The notes beneath the pieces are model-generated. The model saw only the letters and a program-made list of their open reading frames with translations, ran no database searches and was not told the DNA's origin. From NCBI GenBank assembly GCA_008711295.1, contig VUYV01000589.1, forward strand, positions 247,528 to 311,527: a stretch of 64,000 nt of DNA, given 5' to 3'. Positions 23,738 through 58,000 of the stretch are shown piece by piece (positions within the stretch are counted from its first letter, which is position 1; the number at the start of each line of letters is the position of its first letter). The stretch comes from Anarhynchus alexandrinus. Lineage: Eukaryota; Chordata; Aves; Charadriiformes; Charadriidae. Position numbers and translations under genes: made by a program.

Positions 23738-26112
23738 CTAGTTTGGGGGAGAAACAAAAACAAAGCAAGAAACAAACTAAAGCATTAAAAAAAACCCCAA
23801 AACACCATCAAACACATGCAGAGTAGAAAATACTTCAATTTCCCTTTTACAGAAAAGATTAAAAGCTTAGAGCTATGCCTGAGCAGATTTTTGTTTAGCC
23901 ATTGCTTCAGAGACAAAGAATTCTTGGAACTCATTTTATTAAGCAGCACCCTCAGGAAAAAAAGGAGCTCTGGAAGTGCATGTTTACGCATGCATTTTTA
24001 AATGAGGTCAGTCGAGAGCGACTATTAGAAAGGGAAGAAATGAGGTAAGGGAAATAAAAGATGGGACCAAGGTGTGGGCCAAGAACAAAACTTTCCAGAA
24101 ATTTTCTTGCTGATGTATTAATGAGATCAGAACTCCTCATTGGAATGAAACCATTAAGTAATGAGACACGCGCTACTGTCACATTTTACAAGATTCATTA
24201 TTACTTCAGTGCAGGCCTACGCACCTGCATTGAAAAGCATTTCACTCCCAAACCAAGACATTTTTGCATCTAGGCCACCCTTCTATGAAGAGGCAGTGTG
24301 CTCAGGTAGCCAGACAACCTTACAGCAAGAACTGACATGTGGGAGACATCATCCAGCCCCCGCAGGGCTTTACCTGCAGCACTCGAAAGGCACACCTCCT
24401 GTTCTGATAGAAGCCCAGCAACGTTAGAGCACTCCACAGCTTGACAAGGCCACTAAATAAAAAGAAAATTAATTTTATTAATAAAATTTGTTGTTCTGTT
24501 TTCCTGCAGCATAAATATCTTAAATAAAAGCATGTTACATAAAGATTAGTGAAACCTTAATTGAGTTTAACCACCGGTAATTTCACCAGAGTTCCAGTAG
24601 CAACACTGTGCCCCAGAGTGTTATTGCAATGACTGCAGTCTCTTGTCCTTGACATACAGAGATACATACTGTAACCTTTTCAAGTTCACTTTACCAGCCT
24701 TATTCTTTCCATGCCTTTAAGCTCCTTCTTCCCCTAAATCACCTGCAGTTGTCTTCACCATTTAAACCTGGTGACCATTCTCATCTTTACCATAGAAATA
24801 AATTTAAAGCCACATATTTCAATGGTCCTGCCAGACCATTCCGTTTTAAAGGAGGAATAACGTACTGATGGACGTAGGTTACAAAAGCTTAGTGAATTCT
24901 TATTTTCTGCATACTCTATGCAGACATCTGCAAGTTAGCCTTAATTCATCAAAGACCATTCTTAGATTAAGAGTTCTATTTTCTTATGAAATATATTTCT
25001 ACGGCAGTGTCCGAAGTGCCTACCTGCTGCACCTTACCTACTAATAACTCTTAGTATGGCAGACAGAGTTTTTTCCTCATATGTCAATACATCAACAGGC
25101 AAAGCTGCTCCAACCTATGAAAAAAAAATGTTATTTAGTAAGTACCATCCTGCGCTCTTACAGTGATTTATAAGCAAGTGAATTCACTGCCAGCATAAGA
25201 CATCATTAAAAATGTTATAGTTACACTCAACTCTCACACAAGTGTTTCAGCTACACCACCGCTGGATTTCACACAGCACCGCTCCACTCGGAGCTCTTCA
25301 GACAGAATCCGCTTTCAGTTCCGCACTACAGCGGGAGGAACAGGGGCCCGGCGGTGACGCGACCTGCGTAAAGCCTCCCAGCAATACTGCGAACAGAGCG
25401 AGCGCAGCTCTGCGGCCTTCCCCGTCCGAGAAGCTGTTCCCTCCCCACCGCTCTCCTTTCGAAGCCTCGCTGCAGCAAAAGCATCGACTCCCCAAATCCT
25501 AAAAGCCGCGTCCTTCACTATAGCCGCGAAGACAAAAGGTACAGCCCCAGCTTCGTCAGCGGCGAGTTGGGACGCGGGCTGGAGAGCGGGGCACCGAGTA
25601 ACGGGGCACCGGGTAACGGCGCGGCGAAGGGGCAGGCTGGCCCTGCCCCCGCAGGCCCCAGGCCCCCGCCTGCCCCCCGGCCCGCCGCCAGCTCGCCCCT
25701 CTCCCGCCAGGCGGGCCCGTTTCGGGGGCCGCGCCGACAGAAAACCCACCGCGGGAGGCAGGGGCAGCCCGGCCGCTCCCGCACGCCTCGCCCGCCCCCC
25801 GCCCGGAGCCGCCGGCCGAGGGAAGGCGCCCGGCCCCGGCCCACCTCTCCGTGCAGCTCCCTCAGCGCCGACACCACCAGCTGCTTGAACTGCGCCGCGT
25901 TCGGCCGGGCCCCGCCGTCCGGCAGCTCCCTGCGGGGAAAGAGAGCAAGAGGGAGAGATGGGAGGGGGGGCTCCCTCGGCGGAGGGAGGTGGGGGGAATC
26001 TCTCTCGCACGCTCTCGCTCACTCACAGGCGGACCCGCAAGTAATGGTGCTCCGCGCCGCTCCGCACCACCCGCCGCTCGAAGGTGGCGGCCGGCGCCTG
26101 GGCTCCCGCCAT
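23681..26112 (-). CDS. RPP14: RPP14, ribonuclease P/MRP protein subunit p14
   Basis: Five coding exons, 26027-26112, 25845-25929, 25038-25114, 24374-24452 and 23681-23737, join into 127 codons plus stop. The human protein is about 124 residues. The product starts [14 protein letters not shown] and contains the family stretches [33 protein letters not shown] and [14 protein letters not shown], ending [10 protein letters not shown]. It is a small subunit of nuclear RNase P/MRP, the ribonucleoprotein that matures tRNA 5' ends and processes rRNA precursors. All junctions are GT-AG and in frame. The start ATG has C at -3 and G at +4, a sub-optimal context, and the protein has no internal methionine. 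The terminal exon also carries HTD2, so one mRNA encodes both proteins. It starts in a CpG island with an RFX-type X-box upstream. Confidence 0.96.
24374..24452 (-). CDS. RPP14: RPP14 coding exon 4
   Basis: 79 nt, acceptor TTTTTATTTAG and donor GTAAAG. It encodes [20 protein letters not shown] and onward to VLQ, and contains no ATG. Confidence 0.95.
25038..25114 (-). CDS. RPP14: RPP14 coding exon 3
   Basis: 77 nt, acceptor TTTTCATAG and donor GTAAGG. It encodes [20 protein letters not shown] and onward, and holds the only two internal ATGs of the RPP14 coding sequence, both out of frame. Confidence 0.95.
25845..25929 (-). CDS. RPP14: RPP14 coding exon 2
   Basis: 85 nt, acceptor CCCCGCAG and donor GTGGGCC. 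It encodes [17 protein letters not shown] and onward to LHGE, and contains no ATG. The intron before it is only 97 bp. Confidence 0.95.
26027..26112 (-). CDS. RPP14: RPP14 coding exon 1
   Basis: 86 nt, 28 codons plus 2 nt, from ATG to a GTGAGT donor. GC-rich, within the CpG island; the exon contains no other ATG in any frame. Confidence 0.95.
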
Positions 26113-26197
26113 CCGCCCTGCAGGCCGCGGAGCCGCCCGCCCCGGCCTTCCTTCTACGGCGGCCCCGCGGGGTCAGCTCAGCGCGGCCCGCCCCCGC

Positions 26198-26211
26198 GTC
26201 GCCATGGCGAC
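26198..26211. promoter_or_regulatory. Palindromic X-box (RFX-family binding site)
   Basis: GTCGCCATGGCGAC is a perfect 14-bp inverted palindrome that fits the RFX consensus GTYRCCATGGYRAC at every position. It sits 86 bp upstream of the RPP14 start codon, within the expected promoter or 5' UTR. Confidence 0.6.
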
Positions 26212-26510
26212 CGCGCGGCGCGAACGGGAGGGCGCCCGCTAAGGGGGTTCGCCTCAGGCCCGGCCCGGGGCCGCCGCCCCCGGCTCCAGCCGCCGCCGCC
26301 GCCTGCCCCGAGGCCTCTCCGATACGCCGAGGCGGCTGCTGGGGAAGGGCAACGCTCGCCGCTGCTTCAGCCGGGGCCGAGGGACGGCCCCGAGGGAGGC
26401 GGCGGCCCCGGGCGGAGCAGCGCTGCGCCGCGCCCGCCGAGGTCCGGCAAGGCCCGGCCGGGCGTGGGGGAAAGCAGAGCTCAGCCTCTCCGGATTGAGG
26501 AAGGCGAGGA

Positions 26511-28510
26511 GCAGCCTTCGGGGCTGAAATTAATCTCTGGGAGGCTGTGGGAACAGATGGTGTTTCTGAGCGCTACACACTTGCTTTTAGCTTCAGGAGG
26601 ACAAATATTGAACACCACGCAATAAACACGCTGTTGGAGGGTGGTGAGCAGAGCGGCTCCTCCACCGCCCCTGCAAACAGATTGCGTTGGTGCTGATGCG
26701 GTTCCTGGTGGAGCGTGTTGTCTGGCACCAAAACGCCGAGGGCACCGTGTTATCCCCGTCTCCGTTTTGCAGCACACGCCACTGGAACAGACTGGAGTAC
26801 ACAGAAGGAGGGCGGCAGCGTGTCTTTGCATCTCACTGGTCAGCACCGAGTTGAGGAGGTAACAACTTTAGTGCCAGCGTGAATCCTTGGGGCTGGTCTG
26901 AAGATTGGTGTGAAATACATCCTTTGGAGAGAAACAGCAGAAAGGGTGGAAGTATCTTGGCTCTGCCAAAATGATCAAACATCATTCTCAACATAAGAAC
27001 TTTACAGTCTTTCTTCTTTAATAAGAAATTGATCCAGTAACACTGCGTAGTCTGACACGCACCTGATACACCCGAGTTAGGACCCAGCTCACAAGACACT
27101 TTGCCTTTGCCATGAAGCTACTCAGTCTGTGCAAAGGAACTTTGGGGTTCATGCTGTTTTCTCTGTTTGGATTTGGGGTTTTCTCTCTGTCCCTCCTCTC
27201 CCCCAGGCACTTGGCGAGCTTTGGACCTGAGCCCTAGCATGCCCACAGCCTCCTTGCATGTCAGGCTGTAAAGGGCACATCTCCCTCTCTTTTAAACAGG
27301 CACTGAGCTGTTTTCATCTTCCTACTGCTGATGTGGCACAAAGCCTGGAGACAGCGTATTTGTGTCAGCTAAAGCCCTCAGTGATTTTAAAGAGGTATTC
27401 ATAAGAAAACAGCAACATATCTCACAAAAACCTCCCCGAGAGGTTATCTAATCCACCCCTGCCTCAGACAGATATTCTAAGCATTCAGCAGAGCTAGTTT
27501 ACAACTGTTCAGGGGGAAGAAAAAAACCCAACTAAAAAAATGTAGTGCTGGAAGACTTCACGCTCCCCCAAGCGGTCTGTTCTAGCTGTCTTCCAGACAG
27601 ATCTTTCCAATGCTTAATCAACAGCTTCCCTGCTGTAGCTTACGCCCCGTATTAATAGGCCTGTCCTAATCAATATGGGATCATTCCTCCTTGTTTGAAT
27701 AGTCCCTGTCCCCTTTCCCCCAGTCCTTTCCACAGGAAAAATAAATCCAGTTTTTCCTTACCCTTCTGTAAAATCTAACATTTTCTAGATATTTGTTTGT
27801 CATGCTGTTGCCCTCGACCCCTTCGGGCATCAACACCTTCCTCCAGTTAAAGCGCCCAAAGCTGAAGTACTGTGTTCCAGCAAAGGCTTTCTCATGTTTA
27901 GCACCACAATCCTTCTGAACTACTCTCCCAGACTAATTTTAAAGCTGTACATAAAATACCAAGTGTTTAGAAACAAAACTTAAGCAAAAGCAAATATTGA
28001 TTATTTGAAAGGGCAGTTTCACATGTACCAAAGTAACTTTCTTTGCAAATTGTTAGTTAGGTTAAAAAAAGGCAGCTTGCCACATAAAGCTTGCTGTAAG
28101 TGTAGGCCAGCAAGAGACCTTCAGGAATATTGTTTCTCCAAGGAACCGAGAACCAGTCAGCACAGTGCTCAAACAACAAATCAGTTCTACGATAATTTGG
28201 CAGACAGGTCAGAGCAGCCAGTTTTATTGGGAGCAATAATATCTACAGAAACTGGTATTATTTTTAAGATATTAGTAAAATTTTATCACCAAACAGCAAA
28301 ACTTGGTGGTCAGGTAATGTATAAATCTCTTTTGGTTATTGCAACAGGGCGAGTGCTGTTCTCCATAAGGCTCGGATAACACGAGCGACAGTAACTCAGG
28401 CACTCCCGAGTCCATCTAGCGAGCTGCTGTGAAGTCCGCTCCTGGTGACAGCACTGGGGGGTGGTGTCAGCTGCAGTAAGTCAATAAAGAGCACACACAG
28501 CATTGTACAG
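26511..28510. other. Intergenic region between PRKAR2A 3' end and RPP14 promoter
   Basis: About 2 kb without a convincing exon on either strand. The middle contains an old CR1-like LINE remnant at about 27425-27905. The rest is unannotated single-copy-looking DNA. Confidence 0.55.
27425..27905 (-). repeat. Old, diverged CR1-like LINE 3' fragment
   Basis: The plus strand reads like the reverse complement of a CR1/L3-type tail: 'gaggttatctaatccacccctgcctc', then a degraded middle, then 'tctagatatttgtttgtcatg', 'cctccagttaaagcgcccaaa' and 'tttctcatgttta'. These fit the conserved order of such tails from my memory of the family, but divergence is high. Confidence 0.5.
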
Positions 28511-31500
28511 GAAGGCTGGACACAACATGTCAGTTTTTTATTAACCAAAAGTGAAGCTGAACCCCAGAGTGGTTTAACTTGTTAAAACCATATGTTTATA
28601 TGGCAGATATTTTTCTTTCACGTTCAACACTATAGTGCAAGAACCCAACTTCGCAGCTGTTCATCCTTTGAGAATCAAGTACTAAATGTAAAATGAATTA
28701 AAATAAGGGTCCCTCAATGAAGCAATTAAAAAAACCGCAACATTTAACTCAAAAGAACAGACCAATTTTAAAGAACTCTTAGGAAATTTTCCCAAGTGAA
28801 AGACCTTTAAAAGCACTTGGAGCCTTGAGGTAGCAACTTTATGCAGAATTTAATTCCCCTCCTGCCCCACAGAGCAGAGGAAAATTAGTAGCGCATTATT
28901 AGCTCCAGCCAGCTAAGCGGAGTTGAGTGTTCTCCTATGAGGTTAGTGACTTTCTCTTGCATCTTGAAATAGCAGTGTAGCGCTGCAGACCGTCAGGAGG
29001 AAATCCACAAGGAAGGCCTCTTGAAATAAAATATATGGTTTGAAAAAAGTGAAAATAATCAGTAATAACTGTAACAACAAAGATTATCTGGAGTGAAAAA
29101 ACCCAAGTGTGTATTTTGGCAAGACTGGTTTACAAATACATGTCAAGAACAAGAGTCCGCTTTCAGCTAACGGAAAAGAAAGAATGGAAGTGACATTCAA
29201 AGGGGTTTCGGGTTTTTGCCCTCCGTGCAAAGTTGCACTTTGTTTTTAAAGTTTTGTTTTAAAGTTTTAAGTTTTGCACTTCTGTTTCTAAAAAAAGAGC
29301 ACTTTTGCTCTTTTTTGTTCTTTTACATTGTGAAACCTGTGCTGTGACATTAAAAAATACCATATGCCAGGATATTTGACCACCGGAAGCTCCTCTCACT
29401 GACTTCACAACAATCACAAGCAGGGAATCACAAACGAGACTTTTTTCCCCTCTAAGTCTCGAAGACACTATCCTCTTTGCCCACTTTGCTGCTGAGTTCT
29501 TTTATTAAGAACTAGATCTCTCTACTGCCAATTTCAGAGACTCCACGGCAAAGTTACTGAACACTGAGCAGTAACAACGCAACACCTGGGCTCGTTCTCC
29601 ACGACAACCGTGATGAACAGTCATAGTGAAAAGGGACGAGCTTAGATACAGTGATGCGGCAGATCTTTACGAAGAGGCGCCTCACTTCACTCTCTGGTCT
29701 TGGTATCACCACTCACATGCTTTCCAACTTTGCTCACTGCTGGTGCTCTAACCAGATACCTGGGAATGTTGAGTATCTTACTACAAGCTTCTCTCACAAT
29801 CTTCATGCTCCAAAATTGTACAGAACAGGTTGGTTAAACCAGACCAAACTAATGAGGCGCATGGCAAATTATAGCTTTTAAACAGACAAGCCTTTTTACA
29901 GGCTCATTCTCTTTCAGCTCAAAGTCAGGTTGCCTCTTTACACCACAGAATGATGTCACACACATCCTGGATGCAGGATGGCATTGCCCACTATGCCCTT
30001 GCTTCAGGGAGTCTAGAGAAAGGTAAAACTTAAAAGCTTCTTGCACGCATGGGATCCCAATCTTTTGGCTTTACGTTCCCATCCTTTCCTTTGACCTCTA
30101 AGAGCCAACAAATCCTCCCTTCCAGACAGAATTACCTTCAGAATCTAACATCAGCCTCGCCTGTTCTTTTGGTTAAGCTTCAAAGCAATTGCCAATGTTT
30201 GCATATGCTGAGGTATACAATCCTGTCCTGCAGAGAACCAAAGGCTGTAAGAACCAGAATCCATCTGTAAGGCAGCCCAACCTGCCAGGCTCCTCTGGAT
30301 AAAGGAGAGGATATTCTGCCTGGGAGCAACAAAGGCCAGCTGATGATTATTCACAGCAAGCTTCTCTTTAATTCACATGACAGTTTAGGCAGCACAGAAA
30401 CTCATGCTGTTTTGGAGTCCAGTTTATGTCTGGTTCGCAAGACAGTCATGAGCTGGCTTCAGACTCTTGTCTTGGAGCCCGAAGTATCTTAAAGTTTTAT
30501 CTGTTATCAATGCAAGGACCTGATGAGTGGTTTTCTTTTTTCTTCATTTTTTCTTGGTTTTTTGTTTGTTGGTTTGATTTTGGTTTTTGGTTTTTTTAAG
30601 TTCTGTAATCACAAGAATGGTTTTGTCTTTGGTGTTAAACCTTGGAAGCATGAATGAAGTACCTGCTGCTGCTTTGGCTGTAATTTACAACAAAAAACCA
30701 GCCCAATAAAGCAAGGGAAATTCACTGTTCTAAAATACATGCAGTTAGAACAGCCATTAGACATCACAACCAGGACTTTAATAATATGGAAACACCTAGT
30801 TCAGTGGTGTCCGTTACAAATTGTTTGCATTATATAAAAATATGACTCCAATTACAGTAACTGGACAACAGCCATTCAAACTTATCAAGTTTCCATCTTA
30901 CTCATATTGCAGGAACTGGGAGGAGCTCATCCATTTAGGGAAAAAAAAAATCTCCAGAAATCAACTTAGAGTTGCAGCTAAGCATCTCGTGCCTTAGAGA
31001 AATGTCCACTGTGGTAACTAGAAGCAGGAATTCAACATTAGCATCCTTCTAATCTTGCTCACATGGCCATGAATTAAAAAAAAAAAAAGCATCCACAATT
31101 AAAATTTTATAACCCCATAAAACACCAGTAAGTTTTGCACGAGCTGCAGAAGAATGCAAATTCAAAGGGTCACTAGATTTATTACCTACAAATTCAATGT
31201 CTTAATATAAATATTCTGTTTGTACACCATAAAAATGTCCTTCTTATGGTCTGATTCTTATTTAGATAATACTCTCGATAAAATCTCAGCAGTATGCCAA
31301 TTAAGGTCATTAAAGCTATAGAAATAGAATCTACCTAATAAATGCTGCAAATTTAACAGGTATTTTAGATAAACATCATTAGCTTAGTTATCACCTAAAC
31401 CAAAAAGACTCCTCAAACACACCAACTGCGTAGTTAGCAAAGACATTTGCTTTACGAAGTCAAATGTTGCCAACTTTTGAAAAGTTTAGCAAATCAACAT

Positions 31501-32522
31501 GGTATTTGGAAGCATCCAAGTGTCTAATGAAGTTAGAATACTGTGAAATGTTAGGACTGGGGGGCCTCCTGTAAACAAGTACAGAAGTAGTCTTCATTTA
31601 AATTACAAAACATTCACCTCCTTAAAAAGCTTTAAAACTGACCCAGTCAACAACAGCGCCCTGGGAAATCTAGCAGTATAAAGGATCTCCGTAAGCAAGA
31701 GAAGGTCATATATTGTGATCTCACCACAATAAAACGTACTCAGTGTCAGGAACAAGGAGCAAATCTGGGGAGATGACAATTATGACACCTTCAGGCCATT
31801 TGATCTGAACCACTGCACTTTTTTGGGCAGCATAGAGTAAAACATTTTTCTTTGCTGCTAGGAAACACTTAAAATATAGTAATGCTTGATTTTCTGCATT
31901 TTGTTGCTAAGCAGACTTTCCCATGTCCCCAGCTCGGATTACTTGGTTTAAAGAGCTATAGTACCTGCAGCTTTCAGCAGGTGGAAGAAAACTTCAGTGC
32001 CACCTTATTAATTGGTTGCATTGATATTTTAACTTCAAACCCAGATGCTACAATTAAAAGCAAATTTGACATTGTGTAAGGAAAGCATCAGATGAAGGTA
32101 ATAAGCCATAAAAGGCTCGTGTTCCACAGGTTGCCTCTGCAGAACAGGCAACCTCCCACTACTGAATCTGATCTGAAAATTTATCCCAACGGTAACACGA
32201 GAAGGAAGGAGGCTTCTATATCTTGCACACTTTGGGTTTCATATCAGGCACTTGAACTGTTGGACAGATGCCATTCTGAACCAAGTAAGTGAACATAGGG
32301 TTAGAATCATCTTTAATCTAGGTCTAATAATGAAGTATCAGCAGCAAAGTGGAGGCAGGGAGTGAGCAATCCATCTGTGCTGAGACTTGTTTATGGTTTC
32401 TAAAATGCCCAAGAAGACAGCAGCAGTAACTGTTCCGTAGTGTCCGTTTTCCTTGTGAGTTGTGTTGCTGATAGGAGGCTTTTCTGTGTCTTGAACTAAG
32501 AAGGCATTGAGGTACCCTGTGC
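28511..32522 (-). other. PRKAR2A: Probable PRKAR2A 3' UTR (up to about 4 kb)
   Basis: No coding exon follows the PRKAR2A stop. Canonical AATAAA signals on the minus strand occur at 31178-31183, 29501-29506 and 28537-28542. The last is followed by GT-rich sequence (TGTTGTG, TGTGTGTG), which makes it the best candidate for the distal end. Use of each site is inferred. Confidence 0.45.
28537..28542 (-). terminator. Candidate distal poly(A) signal of PRKAR2A
   Basis: AATAAA on the minus strand, followed within 15-50 nt by two GT-rich stretches typical of downstream cleavage elements. Confidence 0.4.
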
Positions 32523-55080
<22,558 letters not shown>

Positions 55081-58000
55081 CTTGGAAGAAAAAGAGAGAG
55101 GAAATTAGTAAAAAGAAGCAATTACACAAGAAGATCAAACAAATACAGTTTAAATTCCTGTCTTCTATATTTTATTTTCCTACAGGAAAAACAAAAGCAC
55201 TTTTGTTTTTATGTCATTATAGTGTCAGAGGCTTAAATCCTATTCATTCTCTGAGCAGGCGCAGCATAGCTGTTCTCAAACTCTCATGTAAAAAGTCTGT
55301 AACTTACAATAGAAAGTAATCTTGCCTAACGAGTACTCCAAAGCATGCAACAGAATCCCTTTCAATTCTTATCAAAGCATAACAATCTCCACTCAGACTC
55401 ATTTACAAACATCTTCCCTAAAATGCAGTGGAAAAATACTGCAGCTACATTGCTTTGCTCTTTGCAGTGCAATGTATAGAGCAAACACGCTTACAAAAAA
55501 AAGAAAAAAAGAGTACAAGGGAGCATATGGCACTCACTCCACCTCAAATCAGATTTCCAAGTGAGTATCTATATTTTGAGGGTTTTTTCAACACAGAGAA
55601 ATCATGTTTACACAGAAATTAACGTGGGAAATGAACAATCAGCTTGACCATAGTATATTCTACGACAAAAAAACAACATTTAGTCCTCTCCCCCATATGC
55701 TCCTATATCTTACCACATTTGAATCAAAATATTGTCAAGTTGTGATATAAAAACAACTTTAAAGAATATACAAAGCTATTTTTTTAAAAAAGGTTGAGAA
55801 CATGTGTGGAAGCCATACACTGTAGTGCAGAGGAACAAGGCTCTGCCAAGCATGCCATTATAACTACAGGATCAGTTGTAAAAGAGGCAATGATAATGGT
55901 GAGCTTCTACAATTTCAAACTATTTTTGTTCGTTTTCAATACTTCAGAAAAGGCTTATCTTCACAGTTACGCTGTTACACGATTTTACAATATTAAACAC
56001 AGACACCTTTGGCTGCCAAAAGCCTACGTCTCTAGCTCAGACTTTCTTACTAATTTGCAGATATTTGAGTTCTTACATGTCGAAATGAACGCTACATTCT
56101 AACCAGCTGTACAGATAGCCAGAGAAAGTAAGAGTCAGTCCTGTTTTCATCTAGTTCTGCTTTTACTTTAATAAGGCTGGTCTTACTTCTGATGCTATAC
56201 GCTACTTGTAAAATTTTACAAAGAAACACAGACAAGCATTTTTCTTTGTACTTTATCCAGCAGCCCGACAATACTGAAGACTTGGAAGAATGCCCAGAAG
56301 CTCACTGCAATGACATCTAACCACTGAATGGACTTGGAAAGTATAAATAAAAATAAGCAGGTTTTAAAAAATAAAAATCTAGAAGGTCTAGCATTCAGCA
56401 ACTTGCAAGTAATTTGAAAATGCATACAGAACTATTGACCTTATCACCATGCTTTCAAAAGCACTATAAAAATGCACAAGTCCAGCATAATTTGCTAGGA
56501 AAGACTTGCAATTTCTTTTCCTGACTAAAAGGTATAGGTCTTTCCTAGCAAAAACAGATTTTAATTTCTTTTTTTCCTGGAGAGGTTGAAGTGGCTGGAA
56601 TAGAACACAAGGTTTCCATTTATCAAACCACAATGTAAAAACCCAATCATATAATCATTAGGCATTTAAAGAGTAGTTATTGCTCATACAATAAACCCAG
56701 TGTCGTGCTGCCTCTCCTCATTTGCACCATTTAACAATACAGAAACAGTATATTAACAGTACACCTACAACACATACTTGAACAGAGTGCTCTACCCACA
56801 TTCAGAGCAGATACTTTACAAAGGATCAAAAGCATTCTTCCCCAGCCGAAAAAAAAGTATAGTCCACCACACAGTGCAAAGATGACCGTATCATGGGAAG
56901 GCAGATGCCTGTAAAGCCGCAGAACTTGGACTGATAGGCAAAGATCCACTTAATGTGCAATACAAAGGCACCAACAAAGAGAACATTATTAGCATTTTGG
57001 TGTGAAAGCTTTCCTCCTCCTTTCATTTTACAGTAAGGATCAAAGTCTATTGCGAGAGATTTGTATTTTGTAATAACAGTTTCTTAAAAGAAAGGCTCCT
57101 TGGTTTGAATAGTATGGTAAAGCTAGAGATAAAAGTATCTTTTTTCTTTACAACCAGCATATCTTAGCAGTAACTAACGTTCAATTCTTTATTATGCACT
57201 ATAGTACGTACTATAAATGCGCTTCCGTACATTTCTGAAAGTACCTGGCACATAAGCTGTGTATCTATGAATTCAAAGATCATTGTACTTCATTATATCA
57301 TTCTATCATTTACATTCGCAATATTAAGCTGCAAATTAGATTTTGTTCCCGCCTCAACTGGAGGGAAACTATTCCTAAGAATACGCTTTGGAATTGAGGA
57401 AATTCTCTTAAAGATTTCCTTGGGAAAACAAGTTTAATTACCGTGGCTAAGACTACAGCATTAGAGGAAAACCTTATCTTAAAACACGCAGCAATCAAAA
57501 CAACACAGTTCTCTGCAACTTTGGTATCAAACGGCTTTGGTTGGGATTTGTACATGTAAGTCTGCCTTATTTCATCTTACCCAGTAAGGGTGAACACAGC
57601 TTCATAAAGCCCACTAAGAATACAGACCAGGACTTAGGGCCCTTCCTTACACATGGAAATCACTTCTGCAGCGCCCATGAATGGGCACCACAGAAATACA
57701 ACAAAAATGTTGCAAAAATGCTACTTCTTCCCATGCTGTCATGTAGAAAGCCTTCCCATTATACTTTTCGTTCTTCAACCTCCTGCTGGGATTTCTTTTT
57801 TCATGTAGAAGCCATAGGGTAGACATTTTGGACTTCAACTGACAGCTCTGATTGACAGGACTTTATTTATTTGCAGGCAGAGCTGTAACACTTAATGTAA
57901 CATATCTGTTGTGTGATAGTTAAAAAAAGGGGAGAGAGACAAAAATGATTAATTCTGATCTCAAGCTTAAATTAATATTGTGATACGCTGGAAAGCCCAC

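Larger units (their letters stand above)
23738..25844 (-). other. RPP14 introns 2-4
   Basis: Introns at 23738-24373, 24453-25037 and 25115-25844, each about 0.6-0.7 kb. The 3' part of the last one is GC-rich and belongs to the promoter CpG island. No other feature seen. Confidence 0.8.
25320..26510. promoter_or_regulatory. CpG island and promoter of RPP14/HTD2
   Basis: CpG-dense GC-rich DNA spans RPP14 exons 1-2 and at least 400 bp upstream. No TATA box is visible. A palindromic X-box at 26198-26211 is the clearest regulatory motif. Long open frames on both strands here reflect the lack of stop codons in GC-rich DNA, not extra genes. Confidence 0.85.

Noticed and set aside
25315..26625. Open frames of 215-352 residues in the RPP14 CpG island on both strands
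   Set aside because: Pro/Arg/Gly-rich composition, no recognisable domain, and they overlap verified RPP14 exons in other frames.
28005..28379. 124-residue plus-strand frame between PRKAR2A and RPP14
   Set aside because: No similarity to known proteins, no CpG island or exon structure, and AT-rich composition.
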